Shown here in pieces: positions 8,248 through 17,026 of a stretch of 45,734 nt of DNA. Source of the DNA: Desulfosporosinus sp. (GTDB lineage: Bacteria > Bacillota > Desulfitobacteriia > Desulfitobacteriales > Desulfitobacteriaceae). Within the stretch, counting starts at the first letter, position 1, and the number at the start of each line of letters is the position of its first letter. The DNA lies in the NCBI GenBank assembly GCA_003513495.1, contig DOPM01000050.1, positions 39,935-85,668 on the forward strand. The letters run 5' to 3'. The translations under genes were made by a program, and so were the position numbers. Below the pieces are notes generated by a model. It saw nothing but the letters and a program-made list of their open reading frames with translations, was not told the origin of the DNA and did no database searches.

Positions 8248-9096
8248 ATGATACGGATGGACAGTGGGAACAGACCGGTGGTTTTAATTCGTGGAGCTGG
8301 GGAACAAGCTTCTGGAGTTGGTTGGGCTCTGGCTAAGGCAGGGTTTCGAGTAGTGATGACGGAAGTAGCTAAACCTTTAATGGTTCGCTGGCCCGTTTGT
8401 TTCGGAACGGCTGTTGAGGAAGGGCGCTGGGAAGTTGAAGGAATTACGGCTTGCCGGATAGATTCCTTAGCCTCAGATTGTGAAGCCGCCTGGGAAGCAG
8501 GAGAAATCCCGATCTTAGTCGACCCTGACTTAAAGACCTTACCGATGCTTAAACCGCTAATACTAGTGGATGCTATCATGGCCAAAAAAAACTTAGGAAC
8601 AAAGCGGAGAATGGCTCCCATGACCATCGGTTTGGGACCGGGTTTTACAGCTGGTGAAGATGTAGATATTGTTATAGAGACGAACCGAGGACATAATCTA
8701 GGCAGGATTATTTATTCTGGACCTGCTCAACCCAATACGGGTATCCCAGGTGAAATCAAAGGCATTTCCAGAGATCGTGTTGTTTATTCTGCTCAGGCAG
8801 GGGTCTTTATAGCGAAGCGTGCTATCGGAGAACAAGTTTTAGCAGGAGAGTGTTTGGGAGAAATCTCAGATGGTACCCAGACTGAAAAGGTCTCAACCTT
8901 GATTGATGGTGTTTTAAGAGGTCTATTAAGGACCAATACTCAAATCACTGCTAATGTTAAGGTTGGGGATGTAGATCCTCGTGGGCAAGAAGAGTATTGT
9001 TGGACCATCTCAGAGAAAGCACGTACTATTGGGGCAGCTGTTTTGTTAAGTATCATGGAATCCAGTTTAGTAAAACTACAACTCATAGAATCGTAG
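8248..9096 (+). CDS. yqeB: YqeB-family selenium-dependent molybdenum hydroxylase accessory protein
   Basis: This 282-residue protein matches the EF2563/YqeB family. The N-terminus VLIRGAGEQASGVGWALAKAGF is a Rossmann-like glycine motif, followed by EVAKPLMVRWPVCFG. Proteins of this family co-occur with labile-selenium xanthine dehydrogenases and purine hydroxylases and are thought to help build or insert the selenium-containing cofactor; XdhC similarity suggests a sulfuration-like role with selenium. The first ATG (8248) is only 2 bases from AAGGAG, while the ATG at 8257 is 11 bases away, so the exact start is uncertain. It ends the first operon. 370 bases of regulatory DNA follow. Confidence 0.85.
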   Translation: MIRMDSGNRPVVLIRGAGEQASGVGWALAKAGFRVVMTEVAKPLMVRWPVCFGTAVEEGRWEVEGITACRIDSLASDCEAAWEAGEIPILVDPDLKTLPMLKPLILVDAIMAKKNLGTKRRMAPMTIGLGPGFTAGEDVDIVIETNRGHNLGRIIYSGPAQPNTGIPGEIKGISRDRVVYSAQAGVFIAKRAIGEQVLAGECLGEISDGTQTEKVSTLIDGVLRGLLRTNTQITANVKVGDVDPRGQEEYCWTISEKARTIGAAVLLSIMESSLVKLQLIES

Positions 9097-9143
9097 GGTT
9101 TCTCAAATACAATTTTTGTGGAATTACATTTTATAGAAAACTA

Positions 9144-9172
9144 TAGACAGAGTTGATAAAGTAAGCTATAAT
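9144..9172 (+). promoter_or_regulatory. Sigma-A-type promoter for the allC leader
   Basis: A -35 element TAGACA (9144-9149) is separated by 17 bases from a perfect TATAAT (9167-9172). Initiation would fall near 9179, just before the attenuator-like structure at 9192-9247. Confidence 0.6.
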
Positions 9173-9191
9173 ACACATAATCTTAATCAAA

Positions 9192-9247
9192 AGAGCAACG
9201 AGGCTCTAATCGGTGTTTAGATTACGCCTTTTAGATCCTCGTTTTTT
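9192..9247 (+). promoter_or_regulatory. Attenuator-like leader RNA with terminator
   Basis: Hairpin A pairs AGAGC (9192-9196) with GCTCT (9203-9207). Its loop and following G, AACGAGG (9197-9203), can instead pair with CCTCGTT (9237-9243), followed by a T-run (9242-9247) as an intrinsic terminator. A second hairpin, TAATC (9207-9211) with GATTA (9220-9224), lies between them. Hairpin A and the terminator compete, or could form a pseudoknot. No known riboswitch class was recognised. The promoter at 9144-9172 would give a short terminated RNA of about 70 bases unless read through. Confidence 0.55.
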
Positions 9248-9383
9248 ATTCCCTTTGACTAAGTGACTGAGCTTATGATAAATATGACACGATTTAATTA
9301 AAAACCTTTGTGTCGTTATTAATTTAATCTTAAATTTTAGAATATTTGTATCATTTTTTTTAATCATACAATGGAATACTGTA

Positions 9384-9432
9384 CCGCTCAGCGGAACAAA
9401 AAGTATGATACTTCCTGGCAATTTCTATTGCC
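9384..9432 (+). promoter_or_regulatory. Three adjacent palindromes upstream of allC
   Basis: Three perfect inverted repeats occur in a row: CCGCT-C-AGCGG (9384-9394), AAGTAT-G-ATACTT (9401-9413) and GGCAAT-N4-ATTGCC (9417-9432). They end 34 bases before the allantoate hydrolase ATG. They are candidate operators, possibly for the IclR regulator encoded at 12182. Upstream DNA from 9248 to 9383 is AT-rich with no gene seen. Confidence 0.5.
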
Positions 9433-9466
9433 TGCTTTAAACCAATATTAACAGAGGTGGTGGCAG

Positions 9467-10714
9467 ATGGAGAGAATATTAGTTGGTCATAGACAGCTAA
9501 GCTACTATTTGCAAGCGGTAAATGAAATAGGGAAGACAACCGCCGGTTGGAACCGGCTTGCCTATACTGAAGCAGAACGAAGTGCGGTTCAGTACTTCTT
9601 GGAAGCTTGTGAAAAAATCGGCTTGGTTACACGAGTTGACTCGGTGGGTAACGCTTATGCACGCTGGGAGGGGGTGAACCCTGATCTGCCGGTAGTTCTC
9701 TGTGGTTCACACTTAGATACGGTGCGCAACGGCGGCCCATTAGATGGAACCTATGGTGTATTCGCTGCTCTTGAAGCAGTACGTACTCTGAAGGAACAAG
9801 GTATAACTCCTTACTTTCCGCTAGAAATCGTGGTGTTTGCTTGCGAAGAATCCTCACGTTTTGGAGTTTCGACAGTTGGGAGCAAAGCCGTGGCGGGACA
9901 ACTGGAAGCAGATAAGGTGCGCCGGTTAATGGACCGAGATGGGATAGTATTTGATGAAGCTATGGTATCTTGGGGATATTCATTTGACCGGATTTCGGAA
10001 GCTGCTCGAGACGATCTGCTTTTATTTATTGAGATACATATTGAACAAGGTTCTACACTGGAGAGTAATGGAGAACAACTAGGGATTGTTACAGGTATCG
10101 CAGCTCCTACCCGTTTTCAAGTAACAATTTCTGGCATCGCATCTCATTCTGGGGCGACGATGATGTCTTATCGACGTGATGCTTTGCCTGCTGCGGCTGA
10201 GTTTATTTTAGCCGTCGAGCGAAGCGGACTGGCTGAGGAGGGATATGGAACAGTAGCGACTGTCGGGGTATGTGAGGTTTATCCGGGAGCTATGAATGTA
10301 ATTCCGGGTGAGGTACGTCTGCAAGTTGATGTGCGTGGTATAGAGTCTGATAGTAAACAACGGGTGGTTAATGAGCTTAGAATGAGCCTTGATTATATTT
10401 GCCAGAAGCGAAGATTGGAGTGGAGCTGGAATTCTCTGGGTGACGAAGCACCGGTATTCATGAACATTGGACTTAATCAGTCAGTGGCCGAAGTCTGTTC
10501 GGAGCGACGGATTAGTTACCGCTTTATGCCCAGCGGAGCAGGTCATGATGCTATGAACATGGCCCGGCTATGTCCCTCTGCTCTGATATTTGTACCCTCC
10601 CGGGGCGGGATCAGTCATAACCCTGCCGAAGATACAGATGAGGAAGACCTGCTCCTTGGGGTGGAAGTTTTATGTGAAGTCCTAAAACGACAAGTTATGC
10701 TTGGAGTAATATAG
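9467..10714 (+). CDS. allC: Allantoate amidohydrolase / N-carbamoyl amino-acid hydrolase (M20)
   Basis: This 415-residue protein is an M20-family amidase of the allantoate/ureidopropionate/N-carbamoyl-L-amino-acid hydrolase group. Metal ligands appear in GSHLDTV (about residue 82), in LDGTYG, in the glutamate pair ACEESSRFG and in IEIHIEQG; the dimerisation-domain motif ASHSG and a late SGAGHDAMNM are also present. It would hydrolyse allantoate, or another N-carbamoyl compound, to ammonia, CO2 and the next ureido acid. Allantoinase follows directly, which favours allantoate as substrate. The ATG has GAGGTGG upstream. It is the first gene after a complex leader with a promoter, attenuator and palindromes. 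Its TAG overlaps an alternative GTG of the next gene. Confidence 0.83.
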   Translation: MERILVGHRQLSYYLQAVNEIGKTTAGWNRLAYTEAERSAVQYFLEACEKIGLVTRVDSVGNAYARWEGVNPDLPVVLCGSHLDTVRNGGPLDGTYGVFAALEAVRTLKEQGITPYFPLEIVVFACEESSRFGVSTVGSKAVAGQLEADKVRRLMDRDGIVFDEAMVSWGYSFDRISEAARDDLLLFIEIHIEQGSTLESNGEQLGIVTGIAAPTRFQVTISGIASHSGATMMSYRRDALPAAAEFILAVERSGLAEEGYGTVATVGVCEVYPGAMNVIPGEVRLQVDVRGIESDSKQRVVNELRMSLDYICQKRRLEWSWNSLGDEAPVFMNIGLNQSVAEVCSERRISYRFMPSGAGHDAMNMARLCPSALIFVPSRGGISHNPAEDTDEEDLLLGVEVLCEVLKRQVMLGVI

Positions 10715-10758
10715 TGATTTGCCAAAATCCCAAAAGAAGTAGGGGGGAATATTCATTT

Positions 10759-12150
10759 ATGTACAAGCTTGGGATAGTAAACGGGCATATTGTCTCCGGG
10801 AAGGAAATTAGAAAGGCTAACCTTTACATTCAAGATGGAAAGATTGCAATTGTAACAACGGAATTTCTTGAAGCAACAGAAATTTATAATGCTGAAGGTT
10901 TGCATATAATTCCAGGATGTTTGGATGTCCACTGTCATTTTCGAGATCCCGGTTATATTGACAAAGAAGACATGCTCCATGGAACTAGAGCTGCTGCCGT
11001 GGGGGGGGTTACCACTGTTTTTGATATGCCAAATACTAATCCTCCGGTAAGGGATGCCCAGAGCTTTAGAGAGAAAGCAGCTTATTTTAGTGATCGGGCC
11101 TATGTAGATTTTGCCTTGTGGGGCTTAGCGTTAGGTAAGATGAATAGTTCTAAACTGGCCGAAATGGTTGAAGCCGGAGCAATAGCCTTTAAGTTTTTCT
11201 GGGGCTACGCCTTGAATAGCAAAACCTATGAATTAATCTATAACTATAAGCCAGACATGCCGGATCTTATAGCGCCCTTAAACAATGGAGAGGTCTATGA
11301 GTTGTTTGAAGAAGTAGCCCGCACAGGCGCCTTGCTTGCCATACATGCAGAGGATCACGTACTAGTTCGAACCCTGACAGAACGAGTTCTAAAATCCGGA
11401 CGTCGTGACTACTCGGCTTTACTTGAAGCCCGTTCAAATCTTGCAGAAGAAGTAGCTATCGCGACAGCTATTGCTTTTAGCAAAGTGACCGGTGCTAGAT
11501 TACATATTGCTCATATTTCTACCCATGAGGGTGTCGAATTAGTAAAAGAGGCTCAAAAAAAGGGGATCTCCGTAACAACCGAAACTTGTTCTCATCATCT
11601 TTTCTTAGATTCCAGTGACTATGACCGTGTTGGTCCAGCGATGAAGGTCTACCCACCTGTGAGAGGAAAATGTGACCGTCAAGCTTTATGGTCCGGTCTA
11701 CAGGAGGGAACGGTGGCTCTGGTATGTTCTGACCACGCTCCTCACAAATTGACAGATAAGAAGGGGGATCTTTTTACAGTTCCGGCAGGAATGTGTGATG
11801 TGGAAACCATGCTTCCTCTAATGATCAATGAGGTCAGCCGGGGAGCTATTACTCTCCCGTTTGTTGTTCAAAAGTTGGTAGAAAATCCGGCAAAACTTTT
11901 CAATCTCTATCCCCAAAAGGGCAGCCTTGAGATTGGTTCGGATGCAGATATAGTTTTGATTGACTTAACTAAAGAAACAGAGATTAGAAACGAGAAATTG
12001 CATAGTAAGCAACCTCTAACCGGTTTTCATGGCACCTTCATAAAAGGCTGTTTAGTGGCAACATTTTTGCGTGGAAGGCAGATCGTGAAGGATGGCGAAG
12101 TCATAGGTGAACCGCAAGGGAAATTGGTTAAACCTCCAAGACAGTCTTAA
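10759..12150 (+). CDS. allB: Allantoinase
   Basis: This cyclic amidohydrolase (463 residues from the ATG chosen here) has DVHCHFRDPG, the carbamylated-lysine segment AFKFFWGYAL, HAEDH, AHIS and CSDHAPH, which together make the two-metal site. The FFWGY segment and SDHAPH are typical of allantoinases rather than hydantoinases. It opens allantoin to allantoate for the preceding AllC. An in-frame GTG at 10714 would add 15 residues, but the ATG at 10759 follows AGGGGGG and gives the usual MYKLGIVNG start. The presence of both AllB/AllC and HyuA/carbamoyltransferase suggests two parallel ring-opening branches. Confidence 0.88.
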   Translation: MYKLGIVNGHIVSGKEIRKANLYIQDGKIAIVTTEFLEATEIYNAEGLHIIPGCLDVHCHFRDPGYIDKEDMLHGTRAAAVGGVTTVFDMPNTNPPVRDAQSFREKAAYFSDRAYVDFALWGLALGKMNSSKLAEMVEAGAIAFKFFWGYALNSKTYELIYNYKPDMPDLIAPLNNGEVYELFEEVARTGALLAIHAEDHVLVRTLTERVLKSGRRDYSALLEARSNLAEEVAIATAIAFSKVTGARLHIAHISTHEGVELVKEAQKKGISVTTETCSHHLFLDSSDYDRVGPAMKVYPPVRGKCDRQALWSGLQEGTVALVCSDHAPHKLTDKKGDLFTVPAGMCDVETMLPLMINEVSRGAITLPFVVQKLVENPAKLFNLYPQKGSLEIGSDADIVLIDLTKETEIRNEKLHSKQPLTGFHGTFIKGCLVATFLRGRQIVKDGEVIGEPQGKLVKPPRQS

Positions 12151-12181
12151 GAATGATTCAGAAATTAGTGGGGTGATTTAA

Positions 12182-12973
12182 GTGGAGTGGTTAGATCGTA
12201 TGACCATGGTCATGGATTCAATTTGCGAAGCCTCAATGGAGGGCTTAGGCGTTACAGAATTGGTCAATCGCACACAGCTGAGTAAAGGTACTCTCCATAG
12301 GATGTTAACCAGCATGGTTAAACATAATTTGGTCAGTCAGAATGCAGAAACTAAGAAATACCGACTTGGGCCTAAATCCATGGTTTGGGGAAGTAAGTTT
12401 CTAGCAGGACAGGATACCTTCGCGCTGCTTACGGAATACTGTGACCTACTTGCTGAACGCACAGGGCTCTATACCCATCTGTGCCGTTTTGATGCTGGTG
12501 AGGTCTATTGCGTCTATACGAGGCAGCCCTCTGAAGGACGAACCGCCTATTTCGTTCATGTAGGTCAAAGAATGCCTCTCCATTGTACAGCTGCCGCCAA
12601 GGCTATCCTGGCATATCAGCCTCCGAGTTCTGTTGCATCCTTATTTGCTAAAGAGCAGGTACAACGTTATACGGATTTTACGAAGTTGGACCTACAAGAC
12701 CTTAGAGCAGAATTAGATGAAGTTGCGCAAACTCGAGTTGCCTATTGTGTGGAAGAGATAGAGACGGGGGTTTCAGCAATTTCTACTCCGGTGTTTCATA
12801 AAAAGGGAGAGGCCCATTTCAGCATTGGCTTACTTGAAGCAACTCAGCATCTTGATTCCCGTCGTGATTCTTTAGTAAAAGAACTCTTAGAAATTGGAGA
12901 AAAAGCCAGTGAACGTATGGCGGCAGCCTATCTGCTCACCTCAACGGGAGTGGGGGATCCGGGACGATTGTAA
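12182..12973 (+). CDS. IclR-family transcriptional regulator
   Basis: This 263-residue protein has an N-terminal winged helix-turn-helix (about 1-65, with VTELVNRTQLSKGTLHRML) and a C-terminal IclR effector domain (YFVHVGQRMPLHCTAAAKA, VEEIETGVSAIS). It is cytoplasmic and DNA-binding. Placement between allantoinase and the first hydroxylase makes it the likely local regulator of purine/allantoin catabolism, analogous to E. coli AllR, an IclR protein that senses glyoxylate; the effector here is inferred only. It starts with GTG 31 bases after allB with GGGGTGA upstream. Palindromes at 9384-9432 are candidate targets. Confidence 0.85.
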   Translation: MEWLDRMTMVMDSICEASMEGLGVTELVNRTQLSKGTLHRMLTSMVKHNLVSQNAETKKYRLGPKSMVWGSKFLAGQDTFALLTEYCDLLAERTGLYTHLCRFDAGEVYCVYTRQPSEGRTAYFVHVGQRMPLHCTAAAKAILAYQPPSSVASLFAKEQVQRYTDFTKLDLQDLRAELDEVAQTRVAYCVEEIETGVSAISTPVFHKKGEAHFSIGLLEATQHLDSRRDSLVKELLEIGEKASERMAAAYLLTSTGVGDPGRL

Positions 12974-13035
12974 GTATAAGAAAAAAGGACAGTCGAGCTA
13001 TATAATTATAATTTTGAGAGGAGGCTGGATTAATT

Positions 13036-14517
13036 TTGAGCAGTTTTACTTACCGAGCGCCCCAGACGGTGGAGGAGACTTTAAGTATTCTGCAGGAACA
13101 AGGGGTTAAAGCACGTGTTGCAGCGGGATGTACTAATATTTTGCCTGATATTGAGTCGAAAAAGATTACTGAGTGTCTTCTGGTAGATATTAGTAGTTTG
13201 GATGAACTAAAGGGTATTCAGGTAATTGACAACAAAATAACCATTGGTGCTTTGACGACGATAGATCAATTAATCCATTCTGAGGTAATTGAAGAAAATG
13301 CTTTTGTTCTGTGGCAAGCTTGCCGTCAATTTGCTGATCCTTTAGTTCGCAATCGGGCAACTCTTTGTGGAAATATGGCCAAACCTTCCCCGGCAGCTGA
13401 TGGTGTAGTTCCTTTATTGGCCTTGGAGGCTACTGTAACTGTAGGGAGTTTGACAACGGGGAGAAGGGATCTGCCAATAGAAGAATTTTTAGTGGGACCG
13501 GGAAAGAGTGCCTTAAAGCCTGATGAATTAATCCTTTCCGTGTCTTTCCAAGGGAATAATCCCTTAGGTTCTTTCACCAAGTTCGGTTTAAGGAAGGCCA
13601 TGGCCATTTCCCTGATTAATATTGCAGTTGTGCTTGAGATAAAGGATGGAACTATTGCTAAAGCCAGAATTGCCTTGGGGTCTGTTGCTCCCACAGCGGT
13701 ACGGGCCAGGAAAACCGAAGCTTTCTTATGCGGACGAGAAATTACCCCTGAGGTACTAGCCCAAGCTGCAGAACTGGTTCAGACGGAAATAAATCCAATT
13801 GGTGATATTCGTGCTTCTCGTGAATATCGATTACTTTTAGCCGGTGTCTTGCTTCGACGTACTATTGAAGCTGCCATCGCACCCGGAAGTGAACTTGCTC
13901 AAAGGGAATTTTCGGACGACAACGACAGGGCTGAAAGTTTACAACCGGCTCAGGCGGTACAAGAAGATTTAGAGGATGAAGGGGAGTCGATCCCCTCTAA
14001 AGTAGAAATCGAGTCTGTCCGCCCAATTGACCCAGGAGTCTCACACTTAAATGAAGTTGCCATAAGGGTGAAAGTTAACGGTATCGAGATTAGAGCGTCT
14101 GTTTTACCAGAAGAATCTTTGTTGGAATTTTTACGCGATAAGGTCAGAAGCTTTGATGTAAAGTGTGGGTGCAAAAAAGGAGACTGTGGAACTTGTACCG
14201 TGGTTTTTGCAGGGAAAACCGTTAAATCCTGCTTGGTTCTGGCAGCCCAGGCTCATAAGCAAGAGATTTGGACATTGAAAGGTATGGAGAACGATCAACT
14301 AATGCATGATCTGCAGGAAAGCTTTGCTAAGCATGGCGCAGTGCAGTGTGGATTTTGTACACCAGGCATGCTGGTTACGGCCAAGAGCTTCTTAGAACAG
14401 GAACGTTATCCAAGCCGAGAGCAAATTAAGGCAGCTCTTGCGGGTAATCTCTGTCGTTGTACCGGTTATAAGAAAATCGTTGATGCTGTATCCGCTGTTG
14501 CAGGCACGAGTGTATAA
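13036..14517 (+). CDS. Molybdenum hydroxylase FAD/Fe-S fusion subunit
   Basis: This 493-residue protein fuses two subunits in FAD-then-FeS order. Residues 1-285 are a CO-dehydrogenase-type FAD subunit (VAAGCTN, CGNMAKPSPAADG). A 45-residue acidic linker follows, and residues 335-493 form a [2Fe-2S] subunit with CGCKKGDCGTC and QCGFC...CRCTGY. Most xanthine dehydrogenases have the opposite order or separate chains, so this fusion is uncommon. It carries electrons from the Mo subunit encoded 15 bases downstream. The start is TTG at 13036, with GAGGAGG 10-11 bases upstream and no better ATG. It may form a two-polypeptide xanthine dehydrogenase with 14533-16821. Confidence 0.85.
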   Translation: MSSFTYRAPQTVEETLSILQEQGVKARVAAGCTNILPDIESKKITECLLVDISSLDELKGIQVIDNKITIGALTTIDQLIHSEVIEENAFVLWQACRQFADPLVRNRATLCGNMAKPSPAADGVVPLLALEATVTVGSLTTGRRDLPIEEFLVGPGKSALKPDELILSVSFQGNNPLGSFTKFGLRKAMAISLINIAVVLEIKDGTIAKARIALGSVAPTAVRARKTEAFLCGREITPEVLAQAAELVQTEINPIGDIRASREYRLLLAGVLLRRTIEAAIAPGSELAQREFSDDNDRAESLQPAQAVQEDLEDEGESIPSKVEIESVRPIDPGVSHLNEVAIRVKVNGIEIRASVLPEESLLEFLRDKVRSFDVKCGCKKGDCGTCTVVFAGKTVKSCLVLAAQAHKQEIWTLKGMENDQLMHDLQESFAKHGAVQCGFCTPGMLVTAKSFLEQERYPSREQIKAALAGNLCRCTGYKKIVDAVSAVAGTSV

Positions 14518-14532
14518 AAGGGGGTTAAGAAT

Positions 14533-16821
14533 ATGGAAACATCCGTTGTTGGCAAGGGACTGCCAAAGTTTGATGCTTATACCAAAGCTAAAGGAACTAT
14601 TGCCTATGCAGATGACTTTAGTCTGCCGGGAATGCTGTATGCCAAAGTTCTACGCAGTAAGTATCCCGCGGCAATGATAATCTCCATCAACACTGCCCGG
14701 GCAAAGTCACTTCCGGGAGTTCATGCGGTCATGACCGGTAAAGATGTACCCCACAATAATTTGCGTGCCAAATTCGGTCAGAGTACGGATATTGGACCTA
14801 ATTTTGAAGGTTTATATCGAGTGTTAGCTGAAGAAAAGGTGCGTTTTTTAGGAGAGGCCATTGCTCTTGTCGCAGCGGACAGTGAGAAAATTGCTGAAGA
14901 AGCCTTGGCTCTAATTGACGTAATTTATGAGCAGTTACCGGGAGTTTTTGATCCCATTGAGGCCCTTAAACAAGACGCTTATCTCGTCGGAGATAATGAC
15001 ACTAATCTGGTTTCCCAATTTAAAATTCGTCAGGGGGACGTTGAAACAGCTTTTAAAAGTGCTGATGTGATTGTCGAAAATACCTATAGCGTCCCTTTCA
15101 AAGACCACGCCTTTCTTGAACCAGAATCCGGTGTGGCCTGGGTGGATGAGAATGGAATCATCACTATTCGTGTCTGCACTCAAGTCATAGAACATTTCCG
15201 AACTGTCGCTGAGGTTTTAGGTATTCCTCATAACCATGTGAGGGTTATTGGTACTTGGGTAGGAGGGGGCTTCGGAGGAAAAGAAGATATTACTGTTGAA
15301 AGTTTTCTGGCCCTTCTAACCTGGAAAACCAAGCGGCCTGTTAAGCTGACCTATACACGGGAGGAATCCTTTTTAGCTCACAGCAAGCGACATCCTTTTG
15401 TCATGAAATACAAAACAGGGGCGACTAAGGACGGGCTGCTCGTGGCATTGGAAACAGAATTGATCGCCGACTCCGGGGCATACACCTATCTATCCCCTTG
15501 GGTTTTACTTTATGCTACAGTCAATGCAGCGGGTCCCTATAACATCCCCAATGTCAAAGTGGACACAGTTGCTGTTCTTACAAACAATCCTTTTAGCAGC
15601 GCTTATCGGGGTTTTGGCGCTGTCCAGCCTAATTTTGCCTATGAATCTCAAATGGATGAATTAGCGCGGATTCTAGACTTAGATCCTTTGACTATCCGAC
15701 TAAAGAACTGTCTGCAGCAAGGAGATACTTTGACAACTGGGGCGGATTTTGGGGGGAGTGTAGCAGTTCGAGAGGTAGCGGAGAAAGCTTGGCAGGCCTT
15801 AGGCCCAAAAAGAGCAGACCCTGGTAAACACATTAAACTTGGTCGGGGTTTGGCAGTAGGTATGATGAGTTATGGTCGTCTAACTTTCCTGCATGACACT
15901 TCCAGATCCTACATTAAACTTGAACTTGACGGCAGCGTGCTGATGCGCTCGGGTATTCCTGATCTGGGAGCAGGTCAGGCTCAGGCCTTAGTCCAAATTG
16001 CTGCCGAAGAACTTGGGGTACCCTTAGAAAAAATTAAAATTTTCACTTCAGATACCTCCTTGACTCCTTTGGCTGGCACTTCGACGGCCACTAGACAACT
16101 CTATATGTCAGGTAATGCGACCTTAAAAGCAGCTCGAGAGGTTAAGGAGCGCTTGATAAACAAGGCGTCAGTGATGTTAAAAGCAGATAAAACAGACTTG
16201 AAGTTCGAAAATGAAAAAATTATCCGGATCAGCGAACCCGATAAGTATTTAGCCCTGAGCACGGTTATAGGGCAATGCTCTACTGATGGAGATGAGCTAT
16301 ACAGTGAAGCTCAGTTTAATGCGCCTTTTACAGAGGTTCCGGTTTCAGATGTGATTACTGGGCAAACCTTTGCAGATTTTACCTTCGGAGCATATGCCGT
16401 TGAGGTGGCCATCGATGAGGAAACAGGAGAAGTCAATGTGGAAAGAGCTGTTACCTGCTACGACGTTGGTAAAGCCATCAATCCACTTAATGTTGAGGGA
16501 CAATTGGAGGGAGGCGGCGTAGATTCCATTGGCTATGCGCTGACAGAGAACTTTGTGGTGGAGCAAGGTTATCTAAAGAGCCATTCCTTAGCGGAGTATC
16601 TTTTGCCGACAGCCTTGGATGTACCAGACATTGAGACGATTTTAGTGGAATCAGGCGCGGGAATTGGGCCCTATGGTGCGAAAGGGATAGGTGAACCAGC
16701 CTGTAATGCCATGGCTCCGGCAATTATTAATGCTATCCGTGATGCCGTCGGGGTTAGAATCACTTCCTTGCCGGCGACTCCTGAGAAGATCCTTTTTGCC
16801 ATGCTTTCCAGAATTAAGTAA
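14533..16821 (+). CDS. Molybdenum hydroxylase large subunit, xanthine dehydrogenase-like
   Basis: This 762-residue molybdopterin subunit of the xanthine oxidase family retains the purine-binding set: GGGFGGKED with E251 (bovine Glu802 equivalent), YRGFG with the Arg880-equivalent arginine, and the catalytic glutamate E721 in GAKGIGE. That fits a xanthine or hypoxanthine dehydrogenase. Length and domain layout are normal for a separate Mo subunit. It follows the FAD-FeS fusion in the same operon (15-base gap with GGGGTTAAG). A 204-base non-coding stretch follows, with an imperfect GTTACTTTGG/CCAAAAGTAAC hairpin (about 16871-16910), before the solute-binding protein. Confidence 0.85.
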   Translation: METSVVGKGLPKFDAYTKAKGTIAYADDFSLPGMLYAKVLRSKYPAAMIISINTARAKSLPGVHAVMTGKDVPHNNLRAKFGQSTDIGPNFEGLYRVLAEEKVRFLGEAIALVAADSEKIAEEALALIDVIYEQLPGVFDPIEALKQDAYLVGDNDTNLVSQFKIRQGDVETAFKSADVIVENTYSVPFKDHAFLEPESGVAWVDENGIITIRVCTQVIEHFRTVAEVLGIPHNHVRVIGTWVGGGFGGKEDITVESFLALLTWKTKRPVKLTYTREESFLAHSKRHPFVMKYKTGATKDGLLVALETELIADSGAYTYLSPWVLLYATVNAAGPYNIPNVKVDTVAVLTNNPFSSAYRGFGAVQPNFAYESQMDELARILDLDPLTIRLKNCLQQGDTLTTGADFGGSVAVREVAEKAWQALGPKRADPGKHIKLGRGLAVGMMSYGRLTFLHDTSRSYIKLELDGSVLMRSGIPDLGAGQAQALVQIAAEELGVPLEKIKIFTSDTSLTPLAGTSTATRQLYMSGNATLKAAREVKERLINKASVMLKADKTDLKFENEKIIRISEPDKYLALSTVIGQCSTDGDELYSEAQFNAPFTEVPVSDVITGQTFADFTFGAYAVEVAIDEETGEVNVERAVTCYDVGKAINPLNVEGQLEGGGVDSIGYALTENFVVEQGYLKSHSLAEYLLPTALDVPDIETILVESGAGIGPYGAKGIGEPACNAMAPAIINAIRDAVGVRITSLPATPEKILFAMLSRIK

Positions 16822-17026
16822 GCTCATGCTAAACCTTGGCGATGGTGTTCGCTGTGCTGCAACTGCTTAGGTTACTTTGGAGAGGTTTAAATAGATTTCC
16901 CAAAAGTAACTGGAGAATAGCAGAAAACTAAAAAGGAGGGATCCTTCAGATTAATCAAGTAAGGTTGTTGATGTGGTAAGACGGTGGTAAGGAAATTGTG
17001 GTACACAAAAAAGGAGGAGGTAGATT

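Noticed and set aside
9192..9224. Guanidine-II (mini-ykkC) riboswitch because of an ACGA loop
   Set aside because: Only the first hairpin has an ACGR-like loop, it is not closed by the usual pair, and the second hairpin lacks ACGR.
9416..9432. Sigma-54 -24/-12 promoter (TGGCA...TTGC) before allC
   Set aside because: The GG-to-GC spacing is 11 rather than the required 10, and the sequence is better explained as a perfect palindrome.
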